Below, piece after piece: positions 43,121 through 52,139 of a stretch of 64,000 nucleotides of DNA. The translations under genes were made by a program, and so were the position numbers. Where the stretch lies: positions 16,548-80,547 of the forward strand of contig JBGOEV010000005.1 in NCBI GenBank assembly GCA_041538025.1, in the 5' to 3' direction. Source of the stretch: Thermosaccharophagus gerlachensis (GTDB lineage: Bacteria; Armatimonadota; Fervidibacteria; Fervidibacterales; Thermosaccharophagaceae). A model generated the notes under the pieces. That model saw nothing but the letters and a program-made list of their open reading frames with translations. It searched no databases and had not been told where the DNA came from. Positions within the stretch are counted from its first letter, which is position 1. Each line of letters begins with the position of its first letter.

Positions 43121-44875
43121 ATGCGATGGGCTTGGTTTGCTTCGCAGGCACTCATCATAACCTCCAGCATCGTTTATGCTCAATTGGATGCCAAGGCTTT
43201 GCTTGAGCGCTCAAAGGTGAAATGGAAAGATGTGCCAAAGAAGGTTTTGGCTTTTTACTACGGTTGGTATCATGCAAAGAGTTGGAGAGATGTTGACGAG
43301 GCGAAGAAGTATATAGCCAATGTTACGCATTATCCCCTGCTCGGTCCTTATAGCAGTCAAGATCCGAAGGTGATTGAGCAACATTGCAGGTGGGCAAAAG
43401 AAGCTCAGATTGATGGTTTCATCGTGAGTTGGTGGCGCCAAAACGACTATAACGACAAAACTCTATCTATGCTCCTTGAGGCTGCGGAGGCTTTCAACTT
43501 ACAAGTGACTGCTTACTTTGAGACTGTTCCAGATAACAAGCCAGAGACAGCTTTGAAGGATGTGCTTTACTTGCTTGAACGCTATGGAAAGCATAAGGCA
43601 TGGTTGAAGGTTAACGGTAAGCCTGTGCTTTTTGTTTACGGGAGAGCTGTTGGGCAAATTGGTGTGAGTGGATGGCTATGGGTTATAAACGAAGTCAACA
43701 GGCAATATGAAGGTGGAGCTGTTTTCATTGGGGATCAGATATCAAAGCTCGCTGCAAGGGTTTTTGATGGCATACATACTTACAACCCAACTGGGCAAAC
43801 TGCTGGCAAATCGGTTGATGAGATACGCTTGTGGGCACGAGAAACATTCCGACGTTGGATAGAAATAGCAGGCAGCGATAGGATTGCATGCGTGACAATC
43901 ATACCCGGCTACGACGATAGTAAACTCGCTCGTCCAAAGCCACGCCCAGTAACCGAACGGCATAACGGTATGACATACAAAGTGATGTGGGAAGAGGCAA
44001 TAACAGCAAACCCAGACTGGGTGATCATCACGAGTTGGAATGAATGGTTTGAAGGTAGCGAGATTGAGCCATCAGTTGAGAATGGGGAGCGCGAGCTTAA
44101 GACGACTGCTGAATATGCGCCGAAGTTCAAAGCACTTCCACCACGCAAACCCAAGGAAGTCAAAACAGCAATTAGCGAACATGAAAGACAAACACTGCTT
44201 AAAGCACTTCATGGTAAGAAGATAGCCCTCCTTCCAGATGCCTCTTCTGAAGCTGTTTGGACGATGATTAACTGGGGGATTGAGATAACGCCGATTAGCT
44301 GGGAGCAAGTTGTTGATGAAAGTGTGTTCAATCCGAATTCGTTTGCTGTCGCGATTTATGCTGGCGGTGAAGTTTATCGCCCAACTGTGCATCGTCAAAA
44401 CGACGTTCTAAATGCGCTTCGTCGCTATGTTGAGGCAGGTGGAACATTGCTTGTTTTACCAGCAGCACCAATGCCATTCCATTATGACGAGGCTAAGCGC
44501 AAGGAAGCAAACAGAGGAACTGTATACCACTCACCAGCTCTTGGTTTGCCACTCACTATTGCGTGGGAAAGCCCACCTAAGGAGCTCAAGCTCAATTTCG
44601 TTGTGCTTGAAGAGGGCTTGCTCAAACACCTGCCAAAGCAATTTCCATTCCCGCAGTCCGGCGACCTGCGTTGGCGTCCACTGCTACCAGAGAGGGCAGA
44701 GCCAAATGCCAAAGTCAAAATCTTGCTTGAGCTTCAAGACGACAGTGGGAAGTCACACGGTGCTGGGGCTGCCATCGTGAGCATTGGTAAGGGACGCATC
44801 GTTTATGTTTGGTTCAGACTGCTTGATATGGACATAGGTGAACAACTGCTGTTTGACATATTGAGTGCTCTTTAA
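43121..44875 (+). CDS. Exported glycoside hydrolase family 99/71-like protein with extra C-terminal domain
   Basis: A 584-residue exported protein. ATG at 43121 follows AGGTGA; the first 20 residues are a signal peptide ending VYAQ. The TIM-barrel part (about 42-330) has LAFYYGWYHAKSW, DGFIVSWWRQNDY, VTAYFE, GKPVLFVYGR and TSWNEWFEGSEIEPS near residue 305, where GH99 enzymes carry the catalytic acid pair in an E-W-x-E-G-x-x-I-E-P-like motif. GH99 acts on alpha-mannosides; GH71 on alpha-1,3-glucan. A second domain (about 355-584) has VEAGGTLLVLPAAPMPFHYD and looks like a class I glutamine amidotransferase-like fold, as found in some glycosidases. Exact substrate not known. Confidence 0.75.
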   Translation: MRWAWFASQALIITSSIVYAQLDAKALLERSKVKWKDVPKKVLAFYYGWYHAKSWRDVDEAKKYIANVTHYPLLGPYSSQDPKVIEQHCRWAKEAQIDGFIVSWWRQNDYNDKTLSMLLEAAEAFNLQVTAYFETVPDNKPETALKDVLYLLERYGKHKAWLKVNGKPVLFVYGRAVGQIGVSGWLWVINEVNRQYEGGAVFIGDQISKLAARVFDGIHTYNPTGQTAGKSVDEIRLWARETFRRWIEIAGSDRIACVTIIPGYDDSKLARPKPRPVTERHNGMTYKVMWEEAITANPDWVIITSWNEWFEGSEIEPSVENGERELKTTAEYAPKFKALPPRKPKEVKTAISEHERQTLLKALHGKKIALLPDASSEAVWTMINWGIEITPISWEQVVDESVFNPNSFAVAIYAGGEVYRPTVHRQNDVLNALRRYVEAGGTLLVLPAAPMPFHYDEAKRKEANRGTVYHSPALGLPLTIAWESPPKELKLNFVVLEEGLLKHLPKQFPFPQSGDLRWRPLLPERAEPNAKVKILLELQDDSGKSHGAGAAIVSIGKGRIVYVWFRLLDMDIGEQLLFDILSAL

Positions 44876-44941
44876 ATCTCCGACTTCAGAAGCAAGATGG
44901 GGAATGCCGAACATAAGCTGTGACTCCGTTAAGGAAGGGGG

Positions 44942-46033
44942 ATGGATTTTGATTTGGGCGATGTTAGTAAAGGTGCAGGTAGTTTTTCTTACGAAGCTGC
45001 TGGTGTTGATGTTCGCGGTGAGCATGAAGCATTGAGCAGGCTTCTAAAGCATGTGAGGGAGACATTTTCCTTTCGCGCTGGCATGCCAGCAATTGATGTT
45101 GGCTATTTTGCTGGTGTCGTCAGAGTATCCGATAACCTTTGCATCGCCATATCCACAGACGGAGTTGGGACAAAGCTCCTCGTGGCACAGATGCTTGAGC
45201 GCTACGACACCATCGGCATTGATTGCGTCGCAATGAATGTGAATGATGTTCTGTGTGTAGGCGCTGAGCCAATCGCGTTTGTTGACTATATCGCCGTTGA
45301 ACGGCTTAACCCAAATGTTGTTGAAGAGATTGCAAAGGGACTCCTTGAAGGTGCTCGCTATGCGAAGGTAGCCATAGTTGGTGGTGAGTTGGCACAGCTT
45401 GGTGATATCATCCGTGGTGTTAAAGTTGGGCATGGATTTGATCTTGCTGGCACAGCTATAGGTATTGTTGAGCCAAGCAAAATCATCATTGGTGATGATG
45501 TTGAAGTTGGCGATGTCATAATCGGGTTGCCATCAAGCGGTATACACAGCAATGGTTTAACGCTCGCAAGGCGCATTTTCTTTGACCACTTAAGATGGGA
45601 TGCACACCACTATTGTGATGAACTTGGATGCAGTATTGGTGAGGCGCTGTTAGTGCCCACTCGCATCTATGTAGAGCCAGTGCTCAAGGTCGTAAAGAGC
45701 AGCTTGCGTGTCAAAGCGCTCGCTCACATTACCGGTGGCGGGTGGCTCAACATGCTTCGCACAAGGAAACCAGCATGCCTGCGTATAGATAAGCTACCAC
45801 AGCCACATCCGATATTCGAGCTTATTCAAGCTTACGGTAACGTCTCGGACGCTGAGATGTATCGGACATTTAACATGGGTGTCGGCTTTTCGCTCATCGT
45901 TTCAAAATATGATGCGCAAAAGGCACTTGAATTGCTTTCTCAGTGTGGTGAGGAACCTATTGTTCTTGGCGAGGTTGAAAGCGTAGGTGAGAGATCGCTA
46001 AGGCTTACTCAGCTGGATTTAGTTTTGAAGTAA
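44942..46033 (+). CDS. purM: Phosphoribosylformylglycinamidine cyclo-ligase (AIR synthetase)
   Basis: A 363-residue PurM. It has ISTDGVGTKLLVAQML, DCVAMNVNDVLCVGAEPIAFVDYIAVERL, VGGELAQLGD, DLAGTAIGIVE, LPSSGIHSNGLTLAR and HITGGGWLNMLR. PurM makes AIR from FGAM with ATP in purine synthesis. Length and motifs are normal. The ATG directly follows a GGAAGGGGG site. It is not in a pur cluster; purH is about 20 kb away. Confidence 0.95.
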   Translation: MDFDLGDVSKGAGSFSYEAAGVDVRGEHEALSRLLKHVRETFSFRAGMPAIDVGYFAGVVRVSDNLCIAISTDGVGTKLLVAQMLERYDTIGIDCVAMNVNDVLCVGAEPIAFVDYIAVERLNPNVVEEIAKGLLEGARYAKVAIVGGELAQLGDIIRGVKVGHGFDLAGTAIGIVEPSKIIIGDDVEVGDVIIGLPSSGIHSNGLTLARRIFFDHLRWDAHHYCDELGCSIGEALLVPTRIYVEPVLKVVKSSLRVKALAHITGGGWLNMLRTRKPACLRIDKLPQPHPIFELIQAYGNVSDAEMYRTFNMGVGFSLIVSKYDAQKALELLSQCGEEPIVLGEVESVGERSLRLTQLDLVLK

Positions 46034-46073
46034 GCGAGGCTTATGTAGCACGAGAAACGACGGTCATTTGATG

Positions 46074-46102
46074 TTGCATTAGCGTTGAATTGTTGTTAGA
46101 AT
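46074..46102 (+). promoter_or_regulatory. Sigma-70-type promoter for tRNA-Ala
   Basis: TTGCAT at 46074-46079 and TAGAAT at 46097-46102 are spaced by 17 bases. The -10 ends 22 bases before the tRNA 5' end at 46125, which is good placement. Confidence 0.55.
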
Positions 46103-46124
46103 GAATTGCGGCACATGCGATAGT

Positions 46125-46199
<75 letters not shown>

Positions 46200-46267
46200 G
46201 TTACATTTTCGGCGAAGAAACAAAGAGCGATTTTTATTTTGGAATTTGCCTTTAAGGCGGATGTGAA

Positions 46268-46753
46268 GTGCGTGCTCACATGCTTAGTGAAAAGTTAATA
46301 TCGTGGGGATGCTTCTTCATCGCCTCATACGCTGTATGCGTGGCTGGATTTTATTTGCTCGGTCTGATCAGTGAGCGAGTGTGTGATGCACTCAACTTTC
46401 TGCCGTGCATGTTTGTTGCGATTTGGTATTTAATCGCATATTACGAAGTGAGGCACGGCAAGATGTCTGGCAGCTTAGCAATCAATGCTGGTGGATGGGC
46501 GCTTGTAGGGTTTTCTTTTCTCTTCCCGCAATTTGCTTGGGCAGGGCGCGCTGTATGCGCTGTTGGTGGGTTGTGCTGTATACTTTTGGGATGTGCGATT
46601 GCTTTCCTGCACATTGCAACGCAAGGTGGCGAAGCAAAACTTGATTTACATACTGGTGTCCAGCAGAAAGACACACATGAAGGACAAGCAGGCACTCCAC
46701 ATGAGGGTGCTCAAAAGGGCGATGCTAAGAAGGCAGATGATGACAATCGGTGA
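46268..46753 (+). CDS. Small membrane protein with about four helices
   Basis: A 161-residue hydrophobic protein of unknown family. Predicted helices are about 15-36 (FFIASYAVCVAGFYLLGLI), 42-62 (FLPCMFVAIWYLIAYY), 75-95 (WALVGFSFLFPQFAWAG) and 97-120 (AVCAVGGLCCILLGCAIAFL). The C-terminus is a hydrophilic tail rich in His, Lys, Glu and Gly (about 125-161). Start is uncertain: GTG at 46268 or ATG at 46280. No function can be inferred. It lies between tRNA-Ala and pduO. Confidence 0.55.
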   Translation: MRAHMLSEKLISWGCFFIASYAVCVAGFYLLGLISERVCDALNFLPCMFVAIWYLIAYYEVRHGKMSGSLAINAGGWALVGFSFLFPQFAWAGRAVCAVGGLCCILLGCAIAFLHIATQGGEAKLDLHTGVQQKDTHEGQAGTPHEGAQKGDAKKADDDNR

Positions 46754-46869
46754 GATAGTGGTATATTGCAAATTGGCGAGGTGCATCGCAATGCTTAGAG
46801 AGCAAATAATTAGCGTAGTTGTGTTGCTTGCAATAATCCCGCCCTTATGGGCTTTCATAGAGGTGATTC

Positions 46870-47406
46870 ATGATGGGCATCTACACTCGCGCTGGGGACA
46901 GCGGCATGACAAGGCTCTCTGGAGGGAGGCTTGTCCCAAAGGATTCATTGCGTATTCAGGCGTGTGGCGATTTGGATGAGCTCAACTCTATTCTTGGTGT
47001 CGCCATAGCTTTTATTCAGGATGAAGGGTTACAGCAGTTGCTTATCCAACTTCAATGTGAGCTCTTTGAGCTATGTGCTGATATTGCGTCAGAGCCATCT
47101 GATGGCTCAAAGTATCGCATTGATGAGAGCCACACCGCAATGCTTGAGGAGCTTATAGATTCTTTTGAAGCGCGCTTGCCAAAGCTAAACAAGTTTATTC
47201 TTCCGGGTGGCACAAAAGGTGCTGCCCTGCTTCATCTTGCGCGTGCAGTTTGCAGGCGCGCTGAGCGTTCTATCGTCCACCTTAGCAGGTATGAGCAGGT
47301 AAACAAAGAAGCGCTCAAATACATCAACAGGCTCTCCGACTTGCTTTTTGTGCTTGCAAGGTATGCGAATTGCATTGCCAACGAGTGTGAGAAGGCATGG
47401 GGCTAA
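46870..47406 (+). CDS. PduO-type ATP:cob(I)alamin adenosyltransferase
   Basis: A 178-residue enzyme that makes adenosylcobalamin. YTRAGDSGMTRLSGG is the N-terminal ATP-binding motif (T-x-x-G-D-x-G-x-T), followed by CGDLDELNSILG, FILPGGTKGAALLHLARAVCRRAERSIV and YINRLSDLLFVLARYAN (R-x-x-E/RR and NRLSD are active-site parts). Length is normal. ATG follows GAGGTGA. A cobalamin user is not in this window; the methyl branch of one-carbon metabolism uses cobalamin-dependent methyltransferases, though not the adenosyl form. No riboswitch was seen upstream. Confidence 0.95.
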   Translation: MMGIYTRAGDSGMTRLSGGRLVPKDSLRIQACGDLDELNSILGVAIAFIQDEGLQQLLIQLQCELFELCADIASEPSDGSKYRIDESHTAMLEELIDSFEARLPKLNKFILPGGTKGAALLHLARAVCRRAERSIVHLSRYEQVNKEALKYINRLSDLLFVLARYANCIANECEKAWG

Positions 47407-47436
47407 AAAGAAGCCATAGCTGGAGGTGAGGTAGCT

Positions 47437-48465
47437 ATGGCAGTGCGCGTTGGTATTGCTGGGCTTGGCTTCATGGGCGTTACACACTTTAGGGCATACA
47501 AGTCGATTCGTGGTGCTAAGGTCGAAGCAGTTGCAACGAGAGACCCAAAGAAATTGCAGGGCGATTGGCGCTCAGTTGGTGGCAACCTGCCAACACCCAT
47601 AGGTGGTTTTGAAGACTTAAGTGGCATAAGGCGCTATAACAATCTTGATGACCTGTTTGCAGACAAAGACTTGGACATGATTGACATTTGTTTGCCATCT
47701 TATCTTCACGCTGAGGCTGCAATAAAGGCTTTGGAACACGGGAAGCATGTTTTGGTTGAGAAGCCGATTGCCCTTAGCGTTAAAGATGCTGACAGGATGA
47801 TAGAAACCGCAAAGAAGATGAAGCGTTTTCTTATGGTTGGGCAGGTGCTGCGCTTCTTCCCCGAGTTTGCGCTCATAAAGCAAATGCAGCAAGAAGGTAA
47901 GTATGGCAGGATAAGGGGTGCATTCTTCAAGCGGGTCATTACAAGACCAACTTGGAGTGATTGGTTCTCAGACCCAAAAAAGAGCGGTGGAGCAGTAGTT
48001 GACTTGCACATCCATGATAGTGACTTTGTTCAATATCTCTTTGGGATGCCGAAGGCAGTCTTCTCAAGGGGCTTGATAGGTGAGAATGGCGATGTGGAAT
48101 ACATATTCACACATTACATTTTCGACGATGCCGACTTATGTGTGAGCGCAGAATCAGGTATGATAGCGATGCCTGGCTTAACATTTGAGCATGGTTATGC
48201 AGTTTATTTTGAGCATGCGACAGTGCGCTTTGATTCGCTTTGGGGTAGCCCACCTTTGCTCTTCACAAGTGACGGTAAAAAGAAGCAAGTAAAGGTAGCT
48301 CAAAAGGACGCTTTCGTTGAGGAGCTCTCATACGCCATTGAATGCATACGCAAAGGCGTTGAACCTGAGATCATCTCTGGGGAGGCTGCAAGGAACTCGC
48401 TCCTCATATGCCTTAAGGAGAAGGAATCGGTGCTTAAAGGAAAGCTTGTTAAGGTGAGTTCATAA
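47437..48465 (+). CDS. Gfo/Idh/MocA-family oxidoreductase
   Basis: A 342-residue NAD(P)-dependent sugar oxidoreductase. The dinucleotide-binding loop is VGIAGLGFMGVTH, and HVLVEKPIALS contains the catalytic-region Lys. The second signature GGAVVDLHIHDSDFVQYLFG carries Asp/His catalytic residues. Such enzymes act on inositol, glucose or other sugars; the specific substrate is unknown. ATG follows GGAGGTGAGG. It is 30 bases after pduO and may be co-transcribed. Confidence 0.88.
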   Translation: MAVRVGIAGLGFMGVTHFRAYKSIRGAKVEAVATRDPKKLQGDWRSVGGNLPTPIGGFEDLSGIRRYNNLDDLFADKDLDMIDICLPSYLHAEAAIKALEHGKHVLVEKPIALSVKDADRMIETAKKMKRFLMVGQVLRFFPEFALIKQMQQEGKYGRIRGAFFKRVITRPTWSDWFSDPKKSGGAVVDLHIHDSDFVQYLFGMPKAVFSRGLIGENGDVEYIFTHYIFDDADLCVSAESGMIAMPGLTFEHGYAVYFEHATVRFDSLWGSPPLLFTSDGKKKQVKVAQKDAFVEELSYAIECIRKGVEPEIISGEAARNSLLICLKEKESVLKGKLVKVSS

Positions 48466-48504
48466 GCCGAGGAGCTTAGCATATTGGTTTTGGGGTGGCG
48501 AGGG

Positions 48505-49848
48505 ATGGATTTGAACCGCAAGGGGTTGAAGGAAAGACTGAATGAGCTTGCCAAATATGGAGTGAAAACCAGCATGGGCGAAAAGAGACTCCCTCAAACA
48601 CAGAGTCGCAAGAGAAAAATGGCTTTCATTTCCATCAGCATCATATGTGTCTTCGTTCTACCCATGGTGCTTGGGATATGGCATGGTTGGCACTTGGCTG
48701 AGAAGAAAAGGAAATCATTAATGCGTCATCTTGCCGGGGCGTTTTGTAGGCTTGTAATGCCACCAGAAGTGTTGTTCGCTGGTAAAGACAGGGTTAACAT
48801 CCTCCTCATAGGGAAGGATCATGATTACGACCGTCATAGGCGCATATTAAACACACACGGCAGAGCAGACACTATTATCGTAGTTAGCCTGTGTCGTTCG
48901 GAGCGCAAGGCAAGTATCCTCTCAATACCTCGTGATACAGCTGTCATCATAAACGGGCATGGCTTGCATAAGATCAATGCAGCGCATTCCTTTGGTGGTC
49001 CTGAAAAGCTTATCGAGGTCTTGAGGGATCAACTTTGCATAAGCATTGATTACTACGTGAGGACATCGTTTGAGGGCTTCAAGAAGATAATAGACGCCAT
49101 CGGTGGTGTTTGGCTCTATGTTGAGAAGGACATGAACTATGACGACAATTGGGGCAACTTGCACATCCATTTGAAGAAAGGGTGGCAGTGGCTTGATGGT
49201 GATAAAGCACATCAGTATGTGCGTTTTAGGCACGATGCCGAAGGAGACATTGGACGGACAAGGAGACAGCAAAAATTCTTGAAGGCACTCGCAGCTCGCC
49301 TCACAAGTCCAGCTATGTTGCCCAGATTGCCGACCCTCATAATGACCCTTTACAAGTATGTGGACACGAACATGACGATAAAGGAACTCTTGAGCTTGGC
49401 AGGCTTTGCTGAGCAGGTTGACATGTCACGACTTGAAACAGAAACGCTCCCCGGAAGACCTATTGCACACTATTGGTTTCCAGATAGGGAGAAAGCTGCC
49501 GAAGTGCTTGAACGGATGCTCGGTGAAACATTCGGAAGATATTTGTGGGATTTGAAAATCAGTGCGATTGAGGAAGCCATAGGTATGCGAGCTGTTAGAA
49601 GATCGCAGAAGAAAACTTTAGTGGAGCGGAAGAGAAGACACTACCGTAAGGAGGTATCGCGTGAGCTGCCACAGGTCCCAGAGATGGTTCTACCAATTAT
49701 ATCAACACCACCAGAATCCCAAGAAGAGCCTTCAAAAGAGACGCAAAATGGTGGTGATTCTGAGAGCGATGTTGAAAAAATGATGCGACGCCCGGCTCTA
49801 CCTCATTTGGCGCCCCCAGAAGAGGTTGAGCCGTATGCTAAAACATGA
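48505..49848 (+). CDS. LytR-CpsA-Psr family envelope protein
   Basis: A 447-residue protein. ATG at 48505 follows GGGGTGG; an in-frame TTG at 48484 is upstream. A single helix (about 40-62) anchors it. The LCP domain spans about 95-320: NILLIGKD, TIIVVSLCRSERKASILSIPRDTAV, HGLHKINAAHSFGG and YVRTSFEGFKKIIDAIGGVWLYVE, with RFRHDAEGDIGRTRRQQKFL carrying the Arg/Asp residues for pyrophosphate-lipid binding. LCP enzymes transfer glycopolymers to peptidoglycan. The last 80 residues are charged, Pro-rich and probably disordered. Its 3' end overlaps the SAM hydrolase start by 14 bases. Confidence 0.9.
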   Translation: MDLNRKGLKERLNELAKYGVKTSMGEKRLPQTQSRKRKMAFISISIICVFVLPMVLGIWHGWHLAEKKRKSLMRHLAGAFCRLVMPPEVLFAGKDRVNILLIGKDHDYDRHRRILNTHGRADTIIVVSLCRSERKASILSIPRDTAVIINGHGLHKINAAHSFGGPEKLIEVLRDQLCISIDYYVRTSFEGFKKIIDAIGGVWLYVEKDMNYDDNWGNLHIHLKKGWQWLDGDKAHQYVRFRHDAEGDIGRTRRQQKFLKALAARLTSPAMLPRLPTLIMTLYKYVDTNMTIKELLSLAGFAEQVDMSRLETETLPGRPIAHYWFPDREKAAEVLERMLGETFGRYLWDLKISAIEEAIGMRAVRRSQKKTLVERKRRHYRKEVSRELPQVPEMVLPIISTPPESQEEPSKETQNGGDSESDVEKMMRRPALPHLAPPEEVEPYAKT

Positions 49849-50677
49849 TGCTGAAGTTTGTAAAGATGTTGAGAGACGCCCTGTAATAGCACTCCTAACA
49901 GACTTTGGTTACCATGATGGCTATGTAGGAACGATGAAAGGCGTCATAGCTTCTATAGCACCGCATGCGCTCCTCATAGACATAACTCACGGTGTTAAGC
50001 CACAGTCAATAACGGGCGCTTCGCTTATACTGTGGGGTTCATATCGCTATTTCCCGCATGGAACAATATTCTGCGTCGTTGTCGATCCAACTGTTGGGAC
50101 TGAGAGGTATCCGATTGTGGTGCATACAAAGCGCTACACATTTGTTGGTCCAAACAACGGTGTAATGTCTTGGGCTTTTGATGAAGATGGTGTGAAGATA
50201 GCCATTAAAATCACTAACAGGCACTTCATGATTCAACCCGTTAGCCAAACATTTCACGGGCGTGATATTTTTGCGCCTGTAGCTGCATATATAGCTTGCG
50301 GTGTCAAACTAACCGAGTTCGGTGACGAAATACCAGAACATGAATTGGAGCGCTTGCCAAAGCTGTCAGCAAGGCGGATTGGTGATAGGCTTGTTGCTGA
50401 AGTAGTGCACATCGATTGGTTTGGAAACGCTATAACGAGTTTACACATGCTTGAGTTTAAACAGTGGCTTGCTGATGTTGCCCCAAAGGCATGGAAGGCG
50501 AGGGTGAGAGGAGTTGAATTTGATAGGCTCTCAAATGCATACGGGGATGTGCCAGTAGGCAAGCCACTGATCATATTCAACAGCTATGGGTTGCTTGAGA
50601 TAGCAGTTAACTGTGGCAACGCTGCAAATGAACTTGGGATAAAGATGGGAGACGAGATCGTGATTGAACCGATGTGA
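49835..50677 (+). CDS. S-adenosylmethionine hydrolase (DUF62/SAM hydroxide adenosyltransferase)
   Basis: A 280-residue protein. IALLTDFGYHDGYVGTMKGVI is the family signature (D-F-G-x-x-D-x-Y-V-G), followed by IDITHGVKPQSI, FCVVVDPTVGTERYPIVV, TFVGPNNGVMSWAF, QTFHGRDIFAPVAAYIA and IDWFGNAITSL. These enzymes use water to split SAM into methionine and adenosine. The canonical VVDPGVGT appears here as VVDPTVGT. ATG at 49835 overlaps the upstream gene by 14 bases. Adenosine formed could feed salvage; mtnP and apt are at 29-30 kb. Confidence 0.9.
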   Translation: MLKHDAEVCKDVERRPVIALLTDFGYHDGYVGTMKGVIASIAPHALLIDITHGVKPQSITGASLILWGSYRYFPHGTIFCVVVDPTVGTERYPIVVHTKRYTFVGPNNGVMSWAFDEDGVKIAIKITNRHFMIQPVSQTFHGRDIFAPVAAYIACGVKLTEFGDEIPEHELERLPKLSARRIGDRLVAEVVHIDWFGNAITSLHMLEFKQWLADVAPKAWKARVRGVEFDRLSNAYGDVPVGKPLIIFNSYGLLEIAVNCGNAANELGIKMGDEIVIEPM

Positions 50678-50734
50678 GCGCCTTCTAATTGATGGCGGGT
50701 TATGCGTAGTGAGCTTTGGAGAAGGGTGTTGCAG

Positions 50735-52039
50735 ATGAAGGCTTGTGTTATGTTTATGTGGTTATTCTTACTTTTGCTTTCCTTGCAACATGCGCCGAAG
50801 GCTGGGCAACTCCACATTGAGCGCTTCAGGTTGAAAAATGGTTTGAGATGCATAATAGCGCAGGTGAAGCGTGCTCCGATAGTTAGCGTGAGCGCTGCTG
50901 TTAAACTCGGTGCAGAGCACGAGCTTGGTGCCTTCGCCTCCGGTGTTCGTTTCATGCTTTCGCAAGCGCTTGTAACTGGCACAAGGTTGCAACAAGAGGA
51001 TGATTTGATTCAAACGCTTTCACTTGCTGGGGCTAAGTTAACTTTCTCCGTTGAACCAGATTGCCTTATATTTCATGTCGTCAGTTTGCCACAGGGCTTT
51101 GACACAGCGCTCCAACTCCTTTCCGATGTCCTTATCCGTCCCTCCTTGGATGAGCAATGTGTTGAAGTAGCAAGGAGGAAAACACTAACTTATCAAAGGA
51201 TGCTCGCAACAACACCTTTGCTATGGGCGAAGCAATCTGTGAGGGAGATGCTCTTTAGTGGTTCACCTTACGCGCGTCCAATATGCGGTTATGAGCGCAC
51301 TGTGAAGCGAATAAGGAGGGAACACTTGCTTGAATTCTTTGACGCTTACTTTCGCGCAGGGAACATGAGCATATGCGTTGCAGGGGATGTTGATATTAAG
51401 CTCGTAGGAACTCATTTGGCTGCTGCGTTTCGCGCATTACCAAGTGGATTAGCACCGGCTGTTGAGCGTGTGAAGATTTCACCGCGCAGTGAACCACAGC
51501 ACAGAGCCCGCCAATTCTATGGCGAGCTTGCGCAAATCCTTGTGGCGTTTGCTGTTCCCGGGATTAATGACCCTGATGCCCCAAAACTGCTATTGCTTTC
51601 GAGCGTCATCGGAGACGGTATGGGCAGCAGGCTCTATAAGCAATTTAGAGAAGTGCATGGGTGGGCATACTACGCAAAATCCGATTACGAACTCGGTATA
51701 GAGTTTGGCGAGTTGCTTATACACGTTGCTACGGAGAGCAGAAAGATTGAAGCTGTAAGAAAAGCGCTTGAGGATATACTGCTTGAGTTGCACGTGAAGG
51801 AGATATCGGTTGAAGAGTTGAAGTATGCGAAACGCATGGCTATAACAAAGCTTGAAATGAGCATGCAGGATGTGAGCCAGTTGAGCTCCATCCTTGCGCG
51901 CCTTGAGGTAAACGGTATTAATCCGCGAAGGCTTTTTGATTTGCGGGATTCAATTGAAGCATTAAGTGCATACGATGTCCTTACAGCTGCAAATCGCTAT
52001 TTGAGATGCGCTGCAGTGGCAATATTATTGCCCATGTGA
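50735..52039 (+). CDS. M16-like peptidase homologue without zinc site, exported
   Basis: A 434-residue protein with the two-lobe M16 architecture (pitrilysin/mitochondrial processing peptidase type). The first domain begins ERFRLKNGLRCIIAQ; the position of the HxxEH zinc motif (GLAHFLEH in active members) is GVRFMLSQA, so both His and the catalytic Glu are lost. The C-terminal domain retains DGMGSRLYKQFREVHGWAYYAKSDY, the Arg-Tyr motif that normally clamps substrate. A signal peptide covers 1-22. ATG at 50735 follows AAGGGTG; 50702 is an alternative. Non-catalytic M16 chains usually pair with an active one; none lies in this window. Confidence 0.8.
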   Translation: MKACVMFMWLFLLLLSLQHAPKAGQLHIERFRLKNGLRCIIAQVKRAPIVSVSAAVKLGAEHELGAFASGVRFMLSQALVTGTRLQQEDDLIQTLSLAGAKLTFSVEPDCLIFHVVSLPQGFDTALQLLSDVLIRPSLDEQCVEVARRKTLTYQRMLATTPLLWAKQSVREMLFSGSPYARPICGYERTVKRIRREHLLEFFDAYFRAGNMSICVAGDVDIKLVGTHLAAAFRALPSGLAPAVERVKISPRSEPQHRARQFYGELAQILVAFAVPGINDPDAPKLLLLSSVIGDGMGSRLYKQFREVHGWAYYAKSDYELGIEFGELLIHVATESRKIEAVRKALEDILLELHVKEISVEELKYAKRMAITKLEMSMQDVSQLSSILARLEVNGINPRRLFDLRDSIEALSAYDVLTAANRYLRCAAVAILLPM

Positions 52040-52139
52040 TGCAAGTGACTATCGCACTGTGCATGTGGCATAGTTTTGGTTGGTTATCTGCAGTGTCTGT
52101 CAGAGTCAATTTCAATCTGGAGGGCGGGTGAGGTAGACA

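Noticed and set aside
46753..46869. Cobalamin riboswitch before pduO
   Set aside because: The gap is only 116 bases and no B12-box-like sequence or stable fold is visible.
46791..46979. A short open frame with one hydrophobic stretch before and inside pduO
   Set aside because: It overlaps the well-supported pduO gene by about 110 bases in another frame and has no ribosome site.
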